The position numbers and the translations under genes are program-made. From positions 3,309,001 to 3,373,000 of the forward strand of contig JAPDOI010000010.1 of assembly GCA_029168955.1 (NCBI GenBank): a DNA stretch of 64,000 nucleotides, given 5' to 3'. Source of the stretch: Aplectana chamaeleonis (lineage: Eukaryota > Nematoda > Chromadorea > Rhabditida > Cosmocercidae). Below, piece after piece: positions 1-10,754 of this stretch. Every line of letters begins with the position of its first letter. Position 1 is the first letter of the stretch. The notes beneath the pieces are model-generated. The model ran no database searches. It saw only the letters and a list, made by a program, of their open reading frames with translations, and was not told the origin of the DNA.

Positions 1-1128
1 TCTCACTTATATCCAGAAGGAAATCTCTAGAAAATTTGTTTTACAGGTTTTATTAACTACTTTACCAAAATCTAAGTGATCACAAGTGCCAGGCAAAACC
101 AAACCTCTCCAGCCGCTTCGCGGCTGGAGCGATAGAACGTCTTCACAGCTCGTGTAGCCGATAATGGAAGCAAACAAAAAAATGGGCATGCCGCGTTTTT
201 TGATTCAACAACGCACAAGAGTTCAAAAAGATGCACAAACGCGACACAAAAATTTTAAACGAGAAAGCATGTAGAAAACAGAAAAGCTCGTTTAACACGG
301 GAACGACAAATTCATACAAGTGCATGCGTCAGAAGTGAATTTGACGAATACGTGTCAGAAGTATGGCGTGTTTGATGTTCAGCATAAGGAGAAGGGAGAG
401 GGGCAAGGAAGGGACGACCTTCACCGATTAGTCGCGAGGAGCGAGAGCGGCTAGCGAAATTGCGCCGTCAGACAGTGCTCTCGTCGTTTGCGCTACTGTC
501 AGATGAAGAGATAGCAACAGTGAATGTAGGAGGGTTGACGCGTTAGGCATGCACGCACACTCTCGGCTAAAAACCAACATTCTAATTTTTTCAAGCACTA
601 AGCACATTTGCATTTTACTGATTTCCAATCAAAGGTCACCTCCCGTTGCGTCAAAATATGATAAGAACTTCATGGTAAACATAGAGTTCGCGCAATCATT
701 TTAGTCTGATGAATGTACGGGGCTGCGACGGTAGATCACCCCGCGCGAATCGAAACCCCATTCTCCAGTGAGGCCGCCAACCCCGCACGGGCCGCCGCCT
801 TGTCCATGCGTCAGACTAGAATGAAAACGAAAACCATACAATTGGCGCAATGTATGCACTTTCAGGTACCAACTAAGAACTTTCTCATCTCCAAAGAAAA
901 TCGAAGACACTACATATGAAGTCTCGCCATAAAATGAGAAATACGCCATGCAGGCGTTGAAGGAATTCATTCATCCGGTGATCGGGTTATTCGTTTTTTT
1001 TTTGGAACAGTCCCTCGGGAAACAAGATAATTGTAGTCATCTTTTGGAGAAATTAGATCATTCGGGGCCTTTAACCATTCTTTTTTGAATATTTGACTCA
1101 AGGAGCATTGAAATTATTCAATTTTCCA
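1..1128. other. gene-free flank with one short hairpin
   Basis: No reading frame here resembles a protein I know. All open frames are short and overlap on both strands. A perfect hairpin lies at 107-129: a 10-base stem starting CTCCAGCCGC with a TTC loop. I could not delimit any transposon. Confidence 0.5.
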
Positions 1129-2634
1129 GGGGCCGTATTCATCATTGAAATGCCGGGTAAATCTTAATTTAATTTACCTCACCTGGAGCCGATTAATCCA
1201 CCGCAAAACGGCATTCATCATACACTTACTTACCCGGGTAAGATCCCGCGCAAAATGTGTACAGTGTGCACTCGCCGAAACACTGAATAGGCGTCGTGAA
1301 TTTGAAATTCTTTCGCCGATTCACTCTTTTTTTATTCAGGGAGGCTAGAGAGAAGTGCATGGGTTTTGTGATTAATGTAAACTTCAAAGTACATCATACA
1401 CGGCTCCTAATATATAGATACGATGGAATTTTTTCCTCTAAGAGTATTAGGTTGTAGCTGAAGCTACCCACTACTCTTTTTTTGTCTTTTTTCAGTGCAG
1501 TTTTTCAACAAAATTTGATATGCCGTTCAGGAGCGCCATTCTGTTTCTGAGTTTTTTTTTTGAGCTCTCAGCTTCTCTCAGTGGGTCACGAGTTTCAGGT
1601 GGAAATTCGGAATATTTTCTGGAAATGTTCACCGATCAGCCAACGATAAATATGCCTTTTTTGCGTGATACAAAGCGACAAAATTCTTATATTGGGTCGT
1701 GCTTATTTAATCGTAGAGAAAAAAGTTAAACCCCTTATTTATTTGGCACAATTAATTATAGCATTAGAAATGCAGCTCTCCCTCTGTCGTATACTGCTGG
1801 AATTTTTTTTGAAATAGATAAATTTCATTGCGAATTCACAAGTTTTTTTCCCAACATTCGAAGAAAAAGCAGAAATTGGTGGCAAGAGGTTGACTATTCG
1901 CAAATTCTGGATGAGAATGGTGGATGAGAATATTACCTGTACAAATGTACTGTGAAGTTTGAGGTCCAAACTCATTGCACAGAAGAAAATTCGAAACGCG
2001 AAAATATCGAGTACTTAAGCCATAAATTTAACTCGATTGTGAGTTACCATGTTCTACAAAGAGCGCCAAAAATATTAGATAAAGGAACGACTGCGCTCTC
2101 GACAGCTCAACTATTAACATATGACCTGAGAAATTCAATCGGGCCAAGGAAATTGTTTTCTCAAAACTACTATATTTGCATCAGCACAATATAACCTAAC
2201 AGTTATAGCATTAGAAATGCATTTGATTTTGGTTCGAAATTTGGTAAAGAAATCAAGTGGACAGAAGGAAAGAAAGTCTACCGCTTTTTCACGACTAACA
2301 ACAAAATCCTATGAGAAAAAAACATGCAGAAAAATAAATAACTTCCTGTTTATGGAAATAAAGTCATTGAATGAGTCATAAAGGCGAAATAACTTATAGG
2401 GAAACGAGTAGTTCGAACTATCGGTGCAGATATCGCGCTCAATTGCTCTTTCCGTGATGAGTGCAGCTGCAGGCGGCTGGGAATAAAATTTACCCGGCTC
2501 CATAGGTTGGGTAAATTTTATCTGGATTTTCACACGAAAATTCCGAGTGAGTAAGCGTGTGAACACCGTGTGCGTGCCAAATTCGAAGGACTTTACACTT
2601 ACCTCGCGGGTAAATCATTGATGAATACGGCCCC
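1129..2634. mobile_element. element O: ~1.5 kb non-autonomous DNA element
   Basis: Both ends carry the inverted repeat GGGGCCGTATTCATCA. The left end reads inward from 1129, and its complement ends at 2634 in ATGAATACGGCCCC. After a short gap both ends also contain a GGGTAAAT motif. The interior is AT-rich with no transposase-like frame, so this would be non-autonomous. The end sequence resembles hAT-type CAGGGGC ends, but I see no convincing 8-bp target duplication, so the superfamily is unassigned. Confidence 0.6.
1756..2221. repeat. 19-bp perfect direct repeats inside element O
   Basis: TTATAGCATTAGAAATGCA occurs at 1756-1774 and again at 2203-2221 in the same orientation. The 428 bp between them have no recognisable content. 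The repeats could be target duplications around an inserted sequence or a remnant of tandem duplication. Confidence 0.45.
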
Positions 2635-2997
2635 AGATAATAGGCTTATTCGGAAAGTTGGAATGATCGGTTTTCCTCATTTTCCGGAATTCGAATATTC
2701 ACCAGCCGAAAAAAAAATGTTCAGATGCATTTATGAATAATCCAGACATTGTTCGAAAATTCAAATATTTACCTGAATGATTTTTTCGGAAAATTTATTC
2801 GTTCATTCGAAAACCCATGTGGGACGCCTCAATCGAAGTCAATCTTTCACGCGGAAATTAATCAAGGCCATACTAGAAAAAAATCGTTCATTCGAGAATT
2901 TAAAAAAATTATCCCAATCAATCCTTCAACAAAAGTGTCGTAAAAATACGATAATATAATTATTCATTTAATCAATAACTAGCATTGAGTGCCCTCC
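2635..2997. other. AT-rich intergenic stretch
   Basis: No gene or bounded element is visible. Short TTCGGAA/TTCGAAT runs resemble those at 28430-28560, hinting at an old shared repeat. Confidence 0.35.
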
Positions 2998-3131
2998 TTA
3001 AAGGCAGGGTTCGCGCTAAGAACCTTTTCAAACTGTCTTCATGAAAATTTAAATTTGCTTATCACAAAAGTAAAAATAAGTGAAAACTTGCGGGAGAAAC
3101 GTACAAAAACAAGGTAGAACGGCTGATTACA

Positions 3132-3420
3132 ACAGGATTATAATTTGCCACCGGCACAAAATTCTCACAGAAGTGAAGTAGTTTTTCTTACCAGAGTTTT
3201 CCATGAGTAGGCCCCAATATCGTGCTATCTCTATCAATGGTGAGGCTGTTTCCCTAATCCCTAGTGTGTTCAGCTTCAGCCGCTCACCTCCGGAGAAAGA
3301 TGGTGTGTGAATGAAAACACAACGCTCTCAATTTCTTTTATACCCTACCCTTTATCAATTGGGTATCATCAATTCTGTTTACCGTGAGAATTTTGTGCCG
3401 GTGGCAATTTATAATCGTCT
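3132..3420. mobile_element. hAT-like MITE D nested in C
   Basis: The direct repeat CTGATTACA lies on both sides (3123-3131 and 3421-3429), and the other C copy lacks the insert. The ends are inverted repeats of about 35 bp containing TTGCCACCGGCACAAAATTC. A target duplication of 8-9 bp is typical of hAT elements. The 289-bp insert has no coding capacity. Confidence 0.75.
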
Positions 3421-3705
3421 CTGATTACAGGTGTCCGCACGCCCCACAATTAATGGGATTTTCGCGAATGCTTGTTTAGCTATCTTTATTTAGCTCTCAA
3501 AGTGTCAGTAGTCTTCAGAAGTGCTCAGAAATTACTTTAGAAGCGCATTAATAGATGGAGAAACAGGTATTTATAGAAAACTCGAAAATTGGAGGTGGGA
3601 GAACTCCAAGCAATAACTTGTTCTTGAGCGTTTTTTACCAACTTCAGATATTTCCACTTTGGTGATGGCCAAATCTATAGCTAGGCCCGTGGCGCGGCGG
3701 TTTAA

Positions 3706-4582
3706 AGGCAGCGCTCACGATAATTTTCACTTCGGATATTTCCACGGTTTACGGAAGGTCTGGTGCCCTATATAGCAAGGCATGCTTAAAGGCACAGTAC
3801 ACCCTCAGACATGAATTTTGGGTTTTTTATTTGATTGTGTAGTAGACCCCTCCTGTATAACACGTGCCAAGTGCGAGATCTCAATTCCTCCAAATAAGCG
3901 AGATATAAGCGGCCACCACGGGCCCGACCCCCTTCCGGATTTTCGACCTCGATATCGGCTGGATGGATGGTTGAAATCTTGAGAACTCGTGTCCTTCAGT
4001 CCATCGCCGGATTGTCTCCTTATCCTGGCTCACTCTCGCGCGACGATTGCGAACGAGAAGAAATACAGGCCTGGGACAACTCGTCCGTCAATTTTCCACC
4101 CTCAAAGTATAGGCATTTTTAAGAAGCCATAACTCTGTTTATAGGCGGTCTTGGAAGATTTCAGAGATACCACTGTGATGAGCGTATGATCCTCTCCAAG
4201 ATAGGCATAAAACTCAAAAATAATTTTCTGGGTGTCCTGTGCCTTTAAGAAGGACACGAAAGACGCGATTTTGAGCCAAAACAGGCTCCCCCTTGTTTAC
4301 TTTGATTTTTGAGCGTGGAGGAATTGACCGCTGGAAGGATGACACCTATCAGTGCAATGAAGCAAACAGCTCACTTGTCAGCACTTCCTTCACTTGAATC
4401 TGAGTCTTCATTTGTTCCTTTCAAGGGGCGGATCTGGGGCACCGAAACGCTTGTTTGCAGCCGTTATTTTGCCACTCCTGGCTCGTTTTCTACCGTTCCT
4501 TTGGCACTGGGAGCCTAGGATCCTTCTCCCCTATCATTTTACTGTAAAAAGTCAACGAGGATGATCATTGTGAACACTGCCT
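3706..4582 (-). mobile_element. MITE family B, copy 1, nested in E
   Basis: The ends are AGGCAGCGCTCACGATAA and GTGAACACTGCCT, with TTAA at 3702-3705 and a decayed TTGA at 4583-4586. The body is the reverse complement of the copy at 29188-29636. It is interrupted by family A at 3790-4244. Confidence 0.75.
3790..4244 (+). mobile_element. MITE family A, copy 1, innermost of the nest
   Basis: TTAA at 3786-3789 and 4245-4248 flanks ends AGGCACAGTACACC and GGTGTCCTGTGCCT. It lies inside family B copy 1, which lies inside E, which lies inside C. This copy has one GC-rich GGCCCGACCCCC unit where most other A copies have two in tandem. Confidence 0.8.
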
Positions 4583-4586
4583 TTGA

Positions 4587-5069
4587 AGGCACAGGACACC
4601 CAAAAAATAATTCCCAGAATTCATGCTTATCTTGGAGAGAGTCACACGCTGATCACAGCGGTATCTTTGAAATCGTCCATGACCCCCTTTGAGCAGAGTT
4701 ATGGCTCTTCAAAGATGCCTGTATTTTGAGTGTGAAAAATTGGTGGACGAGTTGTCTCAGGCCTGTATTTCTCTTCATTCGAAATCGTTGCGTGAGAGAA
4801 AGCTAGGATAAGCAAACAGTCCAGTAATGGACTCAAGAACGACGACTTGTTGGAATTCATCCACCCATCGAGCCGCTATCGAGTTCGAAAATCTGTTTGG
4901 GGGTCGGGCCTGTGGTGGTGAGCGAAGGGGGTCGGGCCTGTGGTGGTCGCTTATATCTCGCTTATTTAAAGGAGATGAGATCTGGCGTTTGGCACGTGTT
5001 ATACAGGAGGGGTCTTCTACACAATTAAATGAAAATCTCAAAATTCATATCTGAGGGTGTACTGTGCCT
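4587..5069 (-). mobile_element. MITE family A, copy 2
   Basis: Reverse orientation relative to copy 1. It sits directly against the right end of family B copy 1, sharing the decayed TTAA at 4583-4586, with TTAG at 5070-5073 on the other side. So the TTAA created by B was apparently reused by A. It has two tandem GGGGGTCGGGCCTG units. Confidence 0.75.
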
Positions 5070-5249
5070 TTAGATCTCAGCGGTGGCTGGCTGGTAATTA
5101 TCAGCTAGCCGCTGGTGATATTTAAACCGCTGCGCCAGCCGCGGTTCAACTTTAAATGTTTTTTTCTTGAGAAAACAAGCCACGGAGCTAACCATACCTT
5201 CTCGTGAGGGCAGCACAACAACCGTTTTAATCGCGAACCCAGCCTTTAA

Positions 5250-6483
5250 TACTCAGACTTCACTCCTAAATCATGGATTTAGGCTAAAGTTCCAATTTCA
5301 GAATAGAAAAATTGAGCAGTTTTAAGATCGCGCACACAAAACTTCTACATGTACAAGAACGATAGAAAATATCTGGAACGTAGCCGTCAGATGTTCCAAA
5401 CCAGCCCGTCACGTGGCTGACCTGACCGTTCACCAGAGATAAAGAATGGTCAGCAATTCCGACAACTACCAGAAATCCTGGAAATTTCAGTGCTTTACCA
5501 CTCCTTTCTGGCGGAGTTCCTCCCAAAAGGATACGTAATACTCGTAATTTGGTAGAATTTTCTCGTATTCTGCCAGAAATCCCCAGTATTCTGCCAGAAT
5601 TTATACCTATATCGCTAGCTGTTGATAAGAGTTACAAAATCTCCATACATACAGTCATACTCATGTACAACTGCATGTACAAACCAAAATTTTCGGGCTT
5701 TCACGCACCTGTCCGCTAGGACAGTAGAGGAGCCCACCGAACCTAGTCCTAGGCTATTTATCAGTCCATCTCCCAACTTCAGGCAATGAGCCAACTTTTG
5801 GCATGGGCAAACGACGCAGCGTATATGCTGTGGGTCAACAAAGTCATTCAACATGGGCGATCAGCGGCCCTGTCCAACAGCAGTGCGCTATCGATGGGGC
5901 CGTTTCAGAAACTAGAGTGCTGGAGCACACCTTACAATAAGGAATTCGGAGTCATTATCGTGTTATACCTTACCCTAGTTTATAATTACTAACTAGTTAG
6001 TGGTTTAAAGTCATTGTACCCGCTTCGCTCTGACTTGGTTTTTTTTCTTCAGGTTTTAACACGATTTCTTCTGATGTGGCAACGTCAGACCTACACCCTC
6101 AAACAGAGATCTGGAAAATGTCACAAACCCAGTCTTAACTTAACTTCAACAGCAGCGCCCAGGTGAAGCTTCTCGAAAATGTATAACATGGGGCGGAGAA
6201 CACTGGGATTCCCAAAACTAAAGGAACAATAATCTTTAGGGAATTTTTTTTTCGAACAAGACCGAGACAGGTTTTTGCAAAAACATTCGGTTCCCAAGAT
6301 TTATCACCGAAGCTAGTGTTTTCTCAGAAATAATTTCATGAAATTTTTATTGTTTTTCAAGATTTGCGAACCATTTTCGCAAATTGTGTACTACCGCAGT
6401 TTTTGCATTATGGAGCAGAATCTAGCTATAAAAATTTTATGTGAGGCATTGTGAGACATTCTCCCTTTATTGGACTCTGAGTT
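5250..6483. other. gene-free stretch
   Basis: I see no recognisable coding frame and no paired inverted ends. Several short open frames near 5284-5992 overlap on opposite strands without protein-like composition. Confidence 0.4.
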
Positions 6484-6907
6484 GGCGATAAAAACGATTT
6501 TTGAGCTCTCTCCATGAAAATGGTGGATGGTAGTTACAAAAGTAAAATTAAGTGAGAAGTAATTTTTTTAGGAAAAACGCACAAAAACAAGTTAGGAGTG
6601 ATAATTACTGGTGTCCCCACGCTCCTTTAATTAACGAGATTTTTATGAGTTCATCCGTGATTTTTTTGCTCCTGAAGTAGTCAGTCGTTTCTTAAAGTGC
6701 CCAGCAATTACTTTAGAAGCGAAATGGAAGATGGCAAAACAGGCATTTATGGAAATCTCGATAATTGGGGGCGGGCGGACACCACAAAAAAATTTCTTCC
6801 AAATTGTTTTTTCTCCAACTTTTCTTTTTTTTTTCAACTTTTGTGATGGCCAGATCTACCTTTTCACGAGGACAGCACAAAAAACTTTTTTTTCGCGAAC
6901 CCTGCCT
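6484..6907. mobile_element. MITE family C, copy 2 (left end eroded)
   Basis: The body aligns with C copy 1 and ends in TTCGCGAACCCTGCCT followed by TTGA, a decayed TTAA. It lacks D and E, so it shows the uninterrupted arrangement, including GATGGCCAGATCTACC where E inserted in copy 1. The left terminus is not recognisable. Confidence 0.65.
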
Positions 6908-7690
6908 TTGAGTCATTTACCAATCGTCTTTCCAGAAATCGTTTTTTGCCTCTGAAAAGTTTTAGAAGATTTTTTGATTAAAAAAAAACTAAATACAAAT
7001 AAATCTGCTCGTAAATCTAAGTTTGAACCAACAAAATCACGGATCCAATCTTGGGTTGAAATCATTTATCGGGAAAAAACTTGTGAAATAAACAGAAACT
7101 TTTCTTTTCAAAAAAAAGCAGGTTGTTAAACTCTTGACATCCTATTAAACGCTTTCAATAATGTTTTCTTAGAGGCGAGATGCTTTCAGTTTTGTAAAGT
7201 CGTCAGAGACAGTAAGCTTGGCCGTGCTGGGTGTAGGTATAATCGTTCTCTAGACGACGGGCAGCCGCGTCGAGTCCGGGGTTGCGCTTGTCGAGAGTAT
7301 GTGGGTGGCGCCGTCATGGAAAAACCTATCGATATGGCGCAGCTTTTTATTTTCCCTCGGCCAGCACTTCTTCCTCATCTCTCTTTTCCCGTTCTATTCT
7401 TTCCATCCTCTTTCCTCACATTTTTATACATCGGAAATATTTTCGAAAATTGGAGGTATTTTTGTTTATCTTCCACTTTTTGGACATTTGTTCATTTCTA
7501 ACTCAGTTGTGTTCCGAGGGAGATGAAATTAAACTCCCGATTCAAAATTTAAAAAATGAATTCGAATTTATAAAAACAGACCTATAAAAACACGGTAAAA
7601 ATGTCATCAGAGTTTCCAAAATTCAAGTCCTGTGTAACTTCATAAAGCTTAATAGATAAAATTATGATTAAAAACGCTAACCATGAAACC
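6908..7690. other. gene-free stretch
   Basis: The longest frame (7282-7587, plus) starts in a GC-richer block and continues into Phe/Ser/Leu-rich translation of T-rich DNA. All three plus frames are partly open there, so I do not call a gene. Confidence 0.35.
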
Positions 7691-7917
7691 CTGCACGCCT
7701 GTTCTGATATTCTGCACACTTCCTGTGAGGTCCTGCACACTTCTTGTCAGGTCCTGCACACTTTGTATGAGGTGCTGCACACTTTTTGTGAGGTCCTACA
7801 CACTTTTTGTGAGCACCTATACACTTTCTGTGAGGTCCTGCACACTTCATGTGAGGTCCTTCACATTTCCTGTCAGCATATGCGTACTTTCTGTAAGCTC
7901 CTTCACTTTCTGTGAGC
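7691..7917 (+). repeat. 21-bp minisatellite, about 10-11 units
   Basis: The unit is approximately CTGCACACTTCCTGTGAGGT plus one base, repeated from 7691 to about 7917 with diverging units toward the right end. Since 21 is a multiple of three, two plus frames stay open. One reads HTSCEVL-type heptads, the other TLPVRSC-type. The open frames are explained by periodicity and are not evidence for a gene. Confidence 0.85.
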
Positions 7918-8358
7918 TTTATGCCGCTGGTTTTGGAAAAAATTAAAATTTACGGGAACTTTAACACTAGTCGGTTGAAAAAATCACTCTACCAGAAATC
8001 GCAATTTTTTTCGGGCGATTTACGTTGAAATTCGAGAATATTCTGGTACAACTTGTGGTAATTTATTCGAACTCTGGCAGAATTTCTGTCAATTCGGTAT
8101 CCAGACGTAAATCTATGATAAAAAGCAGCATTTACCTTTAGGTAGCGGCAATTCTCACGTAAATCAGCGGTAAACCGCCAGAAAATTTTCTGCTGAGTAG
8201 TAGAAAGCTCGATACCAGCTTTATCAATTTCTTATTCACTGTCACTTGGAAAGCCTAAGTTTTACGGATTGGAACATTACAATACGACCTGCATATAATG
8301 CGAAATTAGGCTGATAATAAAAGGAGTAAACGCGCTTGTCGAATAGAATATATGCTAA
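7918..8358. other. gene-free stretch
   Basis: AT-rich sequence with no recognisable frame, bounded repeat or RNA gene. Confidence 0.35.
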
Positions 8359-8542
8359 CAAGGGAAGTGTTAAACGCATCTGCGAAAACGACCAGTATCG
8401 TTAGTATCTCTTCTGGCTCAATAGTAAAAATGCGCAGTATCCCGCCCCGAGCTGCAGGTTCGAACAAGTTATAAGCATTTCTGAAGCCTCGCGAAAAGGC
8501 AAGGTTCCCCATCAGGCATTTTTTCTCGAGTTTCAGAAACAT
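8306..8542 (-). pseudogene. exon-like ORF in left arm of I copy 1
   Basis: The minus frame contains EPAARGGILRIFTIEPEEIL followed by an ADAFNTSLVS segment. It matches at protein level the right arm on the opposite strand (EPAARGWILRSFTIEPLEIL, then ADAFTTLNTSLV) and the frame at 32011-32418 (TARGWIFHKVTIEDQEKL, then GAFTALNTSLVS). I do not recognise the family. Matches across three loci in the same phase suggest descent from a real exon. Whether any copy is expressed cannot be told from sequence. Confidence 0.3.
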
Positions 8543-9429
8543 TTTCTCGGATTTAGCTTAAAACTTGTATGTAGGGGTAATCTAGGGTGGTGAACACGAA
8601 TCTGGAGTCCATTTGTCGAAGTTTCGAGGTTTACTGTAGGTTACGGTGTGCAACATGTCATTTAGGGGGCAAAAACCATCTTAGTGTTTTGAAAATCGAC
8701 AAACAGACGTTAAATTCGTATTCTCCACCGCGAATAACCCCCGTATACAAATTTTGAGTAAAATCTGAGATTTTGACCAAACTACCGTATACCTACCGTA
8801 ATCTACCGTAATTTGCTAAAAATCGATAAACGGACTCCAGATTCGTGTTCAGCACTCCGAATAACCCCAGAGGGACAATTTGAGCAATATCTACCGTAGC
8901 ACTCCGGAAATCTCGAAAGTGGCGCTTTTCCCTCGAAATTTTCCCCGATTGGGAAGCTTCAAAAGAAATTAGCCGAAAACTTTGGAAAATCGACTAATAA
9001 ACCACAGATTCGTGATCAGCACTCCAAATAACCTCCAGTGCAAATTTTCAGTCAAATCTGGAACATTTTTCTAAAACGCTTCCAGAGCCCTCTCATCGGT
9101 ATAAATATTCGCCCAACGGAAAATCCGTACAAGTCCAAAACTGTCAGTCTGGACAAAGTATGGAACATGCGCCTTTACCCAAATTTTGCTCAGGGGGGTA
9201 GTTTTGAGCGCTGAACACATTTATGAGGTCCGTTTTCGAATTTTCGAATAATTAATGCCATTTTTGGAAGGTACAAAAAGCACAAAAAACGACCTTTTCA
9301 AGCTTGTAACTTCTTGGAACCTGCAGCTCGGGGCTGGATACTGCGCAGTTTTACTATTGAGCCACTAGAGATATTAACCATACTAGTCGTTTTGGCAGAT
9401 GCGTTTACCACTCTAAACACTTCCCTTGT
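8359..9429. mobile_element. repeat family I, copy 1, with exon-like inverted ends
   Basis: The two ends are inverted copies of about 130-140 bp beginning ACAAGGGAAGTGTT. The ~0.8 kb between them carries several diverged copies of a motif like TTCGTGTTCAGCACTCCAAA, plus runs such as CTACCGTAATCTACCGTAA. It resembles copy 2 at 10755-11821 throughout. Both ends read outward as open frames of similar protein sequence (separate entries). No transposase and no clear target duplication are visible. It may be a transposon carrying an exon, or a duplicated gene fragment. Confidence 0.55.
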
Positions 9430-9438
9430 AAGGTAAAA
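9302..9438 (+). pseudogene. exon-like ORF in right arm of I copy 1
   Basis: The plus frame reads EPAARGWILRSFTIEPLEIL, then LTILVVLADAFTTLNTSLVR and a TAA stop. It is too short and lacks a start codon, so it is not an independent gene. It mirrors the left-arm frame in inverted orientation. Family unknown. Confidence 0.3.
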
Positions 9439-10555
9439 GAGAAGAAAAGAGGCGGTGAAAGCCGTTCCTAGCATAGGTCACGCAGTTATCGCGCCGCGAT
9501 CACATGTAAATGTCAATGTAGCTTTTTTATAATGTCGGACTGAGATCAACTAACGCCGCGGCATGTAAGCACAGTCTGGAAAATTTCCTGGGACACAAAC
9601 TGTACAAGCATTCACATAAAGAAACGCGAATTCGCGCTAGCACACATGCTTCGAATGAAAACCTAGAAGTGTTCAAAGTACGACACAGAGTGGTAGTCGT
9701 TAGGTCGCAAAAGGGGCAGGGCGGAAGTGCCGCGCTATTGGACGACACGTTGGCGCTTCTCTGTGCCTCTATCATATTCGTCCGAGTGTTTGAGTCCCGT
9801 TTGCTCACGCTGTCCACATTTCGGGCAATTAACCCCGAAAGGAGATAGCATTGCGAAAAACATTGGAACACCTACTTTCGCAAATGAGGTTCGAATAGGG
9901 TCTGTACACACATTTCAAAGCGGCCAGTTTGAGAATGACCGGTAGAATTCAACGTACAGTAGCGGGCGAAAATATCAGAACACCACTTTCTGGGCCACTT
10001 TTCTGCTCAGCTTGGCTTAAATGATAGCACTAGAACTCTGAGACTTGATCAAGCATCGTATTCTGTGTAAGATCTAAATTGCAAAAAATTCAATTGAATT
10101 ATAGATTTTGCAATGAAAGTTCAAGAATTCTCATGAACTGAATCAATTCCAATGACCACTCCGACAAAGTATTGCGAATTCAAAGCGCTTTGTCTTTTTT
10201 TGACCGGGTATTGCAGTGGGCGTACCTGCAGACAAACCTAACAACACATCGATTCAGCAAGTTTTACCGGGTAGCCTTTCTTCTTTACTACTTTAGAGAA
10301 AACGAGCCGCGTCAAAATTTCACGTCCACATTTTTACAAGTTCTGCATGTTTGCCCGAATTTCATCAACCCTCTCAAATGAGAAGACCCGTGTTCTACAC
10401 CTACATTTTGCAAGGAGAAAGGAAACATTGTGGTAACTTCATGAAACTAGAGGATATATCAAAAACTATGCAAAATACTCCTTTTGTTAAGAAACAGCAG
10501 GGACGATAGCGCAAGCCAGTAAAGAGGACCAAGACCTTAGGACTTAGCTTTCCTC
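9430..10555. other. gene-free stretch with one Tc1-like end motif
   Basis: At 9957 CAGTAGCGGGCGAAAATATC follows TA and resembles the Tc1 end at 49618 (CAGTAGCGGTCAAAAG). I found no matching partner end, so it may be a solo end. The frames at 9527-9945 on the two strands overlap and neither is protein-like. Confidence 0.35.
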
Positions 10556-10750
10556 CTACTCCAATCTGACTGACAATCGGATTCTATAGTATCTCTGAGC
10601 TTCGGTCTCGAGATCTGCTCTGTGAATCATCGCAGGAAGAGCCCGGGGCATCAGAAAAAACTGTTGCTCCGACATCCAGTCACACGACAGAAATTTGCCA
10701 GAGCAAGTCACAGCACGAACCTGATATTCGTGCTCTTCTTCGAATTGCAT
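10556..10750 (-). pseudogene. unrecognised ORF abutting I copy 2
   Basis: A 64-residue minus frame beginning MQFEEEHEYQVRAVTCSGKF immediately outside the left end of I copy 2. Its position corresponds to the part of the 32 kb frame that follows NTSLVS and contains VATVAVCHCGREF. The resemblance is weak but positionally consistent. It could be a downstream part of the same ancestral coding region. Confidence 0.22.
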
Positions 10751-10754
10751 CTCT

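Larger units (their letters stand above)
3678..5194. mobile_element. TA-flanked MITE E nested in C, itself carrying B1 and A2
   Basis: The ends TAGCTAGGCCCGTGGC and GCCACGGAGCTAACCA are inverted and flanked by TA (3676-3677 and 5195-5196). The second C copy has a single TA at this point, which fits Tc1/mariner-type insertion. E is interrupted by TTAA elements, so its own sequence is only about 150 bp (3678-3701 and 5074-5194). A related palindromic copy lies at 27880-28055. Confidence 0.7.
3002..5245. mobile_element. MITE family C, copy 1 (outermost host of a nest)
   Basis: The left end AGGCAGGGTTCGCG is preceded by TTAA (2998-3001). The right end CGCGAACCCAGCCT is followed by TTAA (5246-5249), giving a 4-bp TTAA target duplication. 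A second copy at about 6484-6907 matches the sequence outside the two insertions and serves as the empty reference. Removing D (3132-3420) and E (3678-5194) leaves a core of roughly 430 bp. No transposase is present. TTAA targeting is typical of piggyBac-type transposition; that assignment is inference. Confidence 0.8.

Noticed and set aside
7691..7917. CRISPR-like array
   Set aside because: Units are contiguous 21-bp repeats without spacers in a eukaryotic context; it is a minisatellite.
9957..10540. Possible Tc1 element starting at CAGTAGCGGGCGAAAATATC
   Set aside because: No partner end and no transposase sequence found, so it is noted only as an end-like motif.
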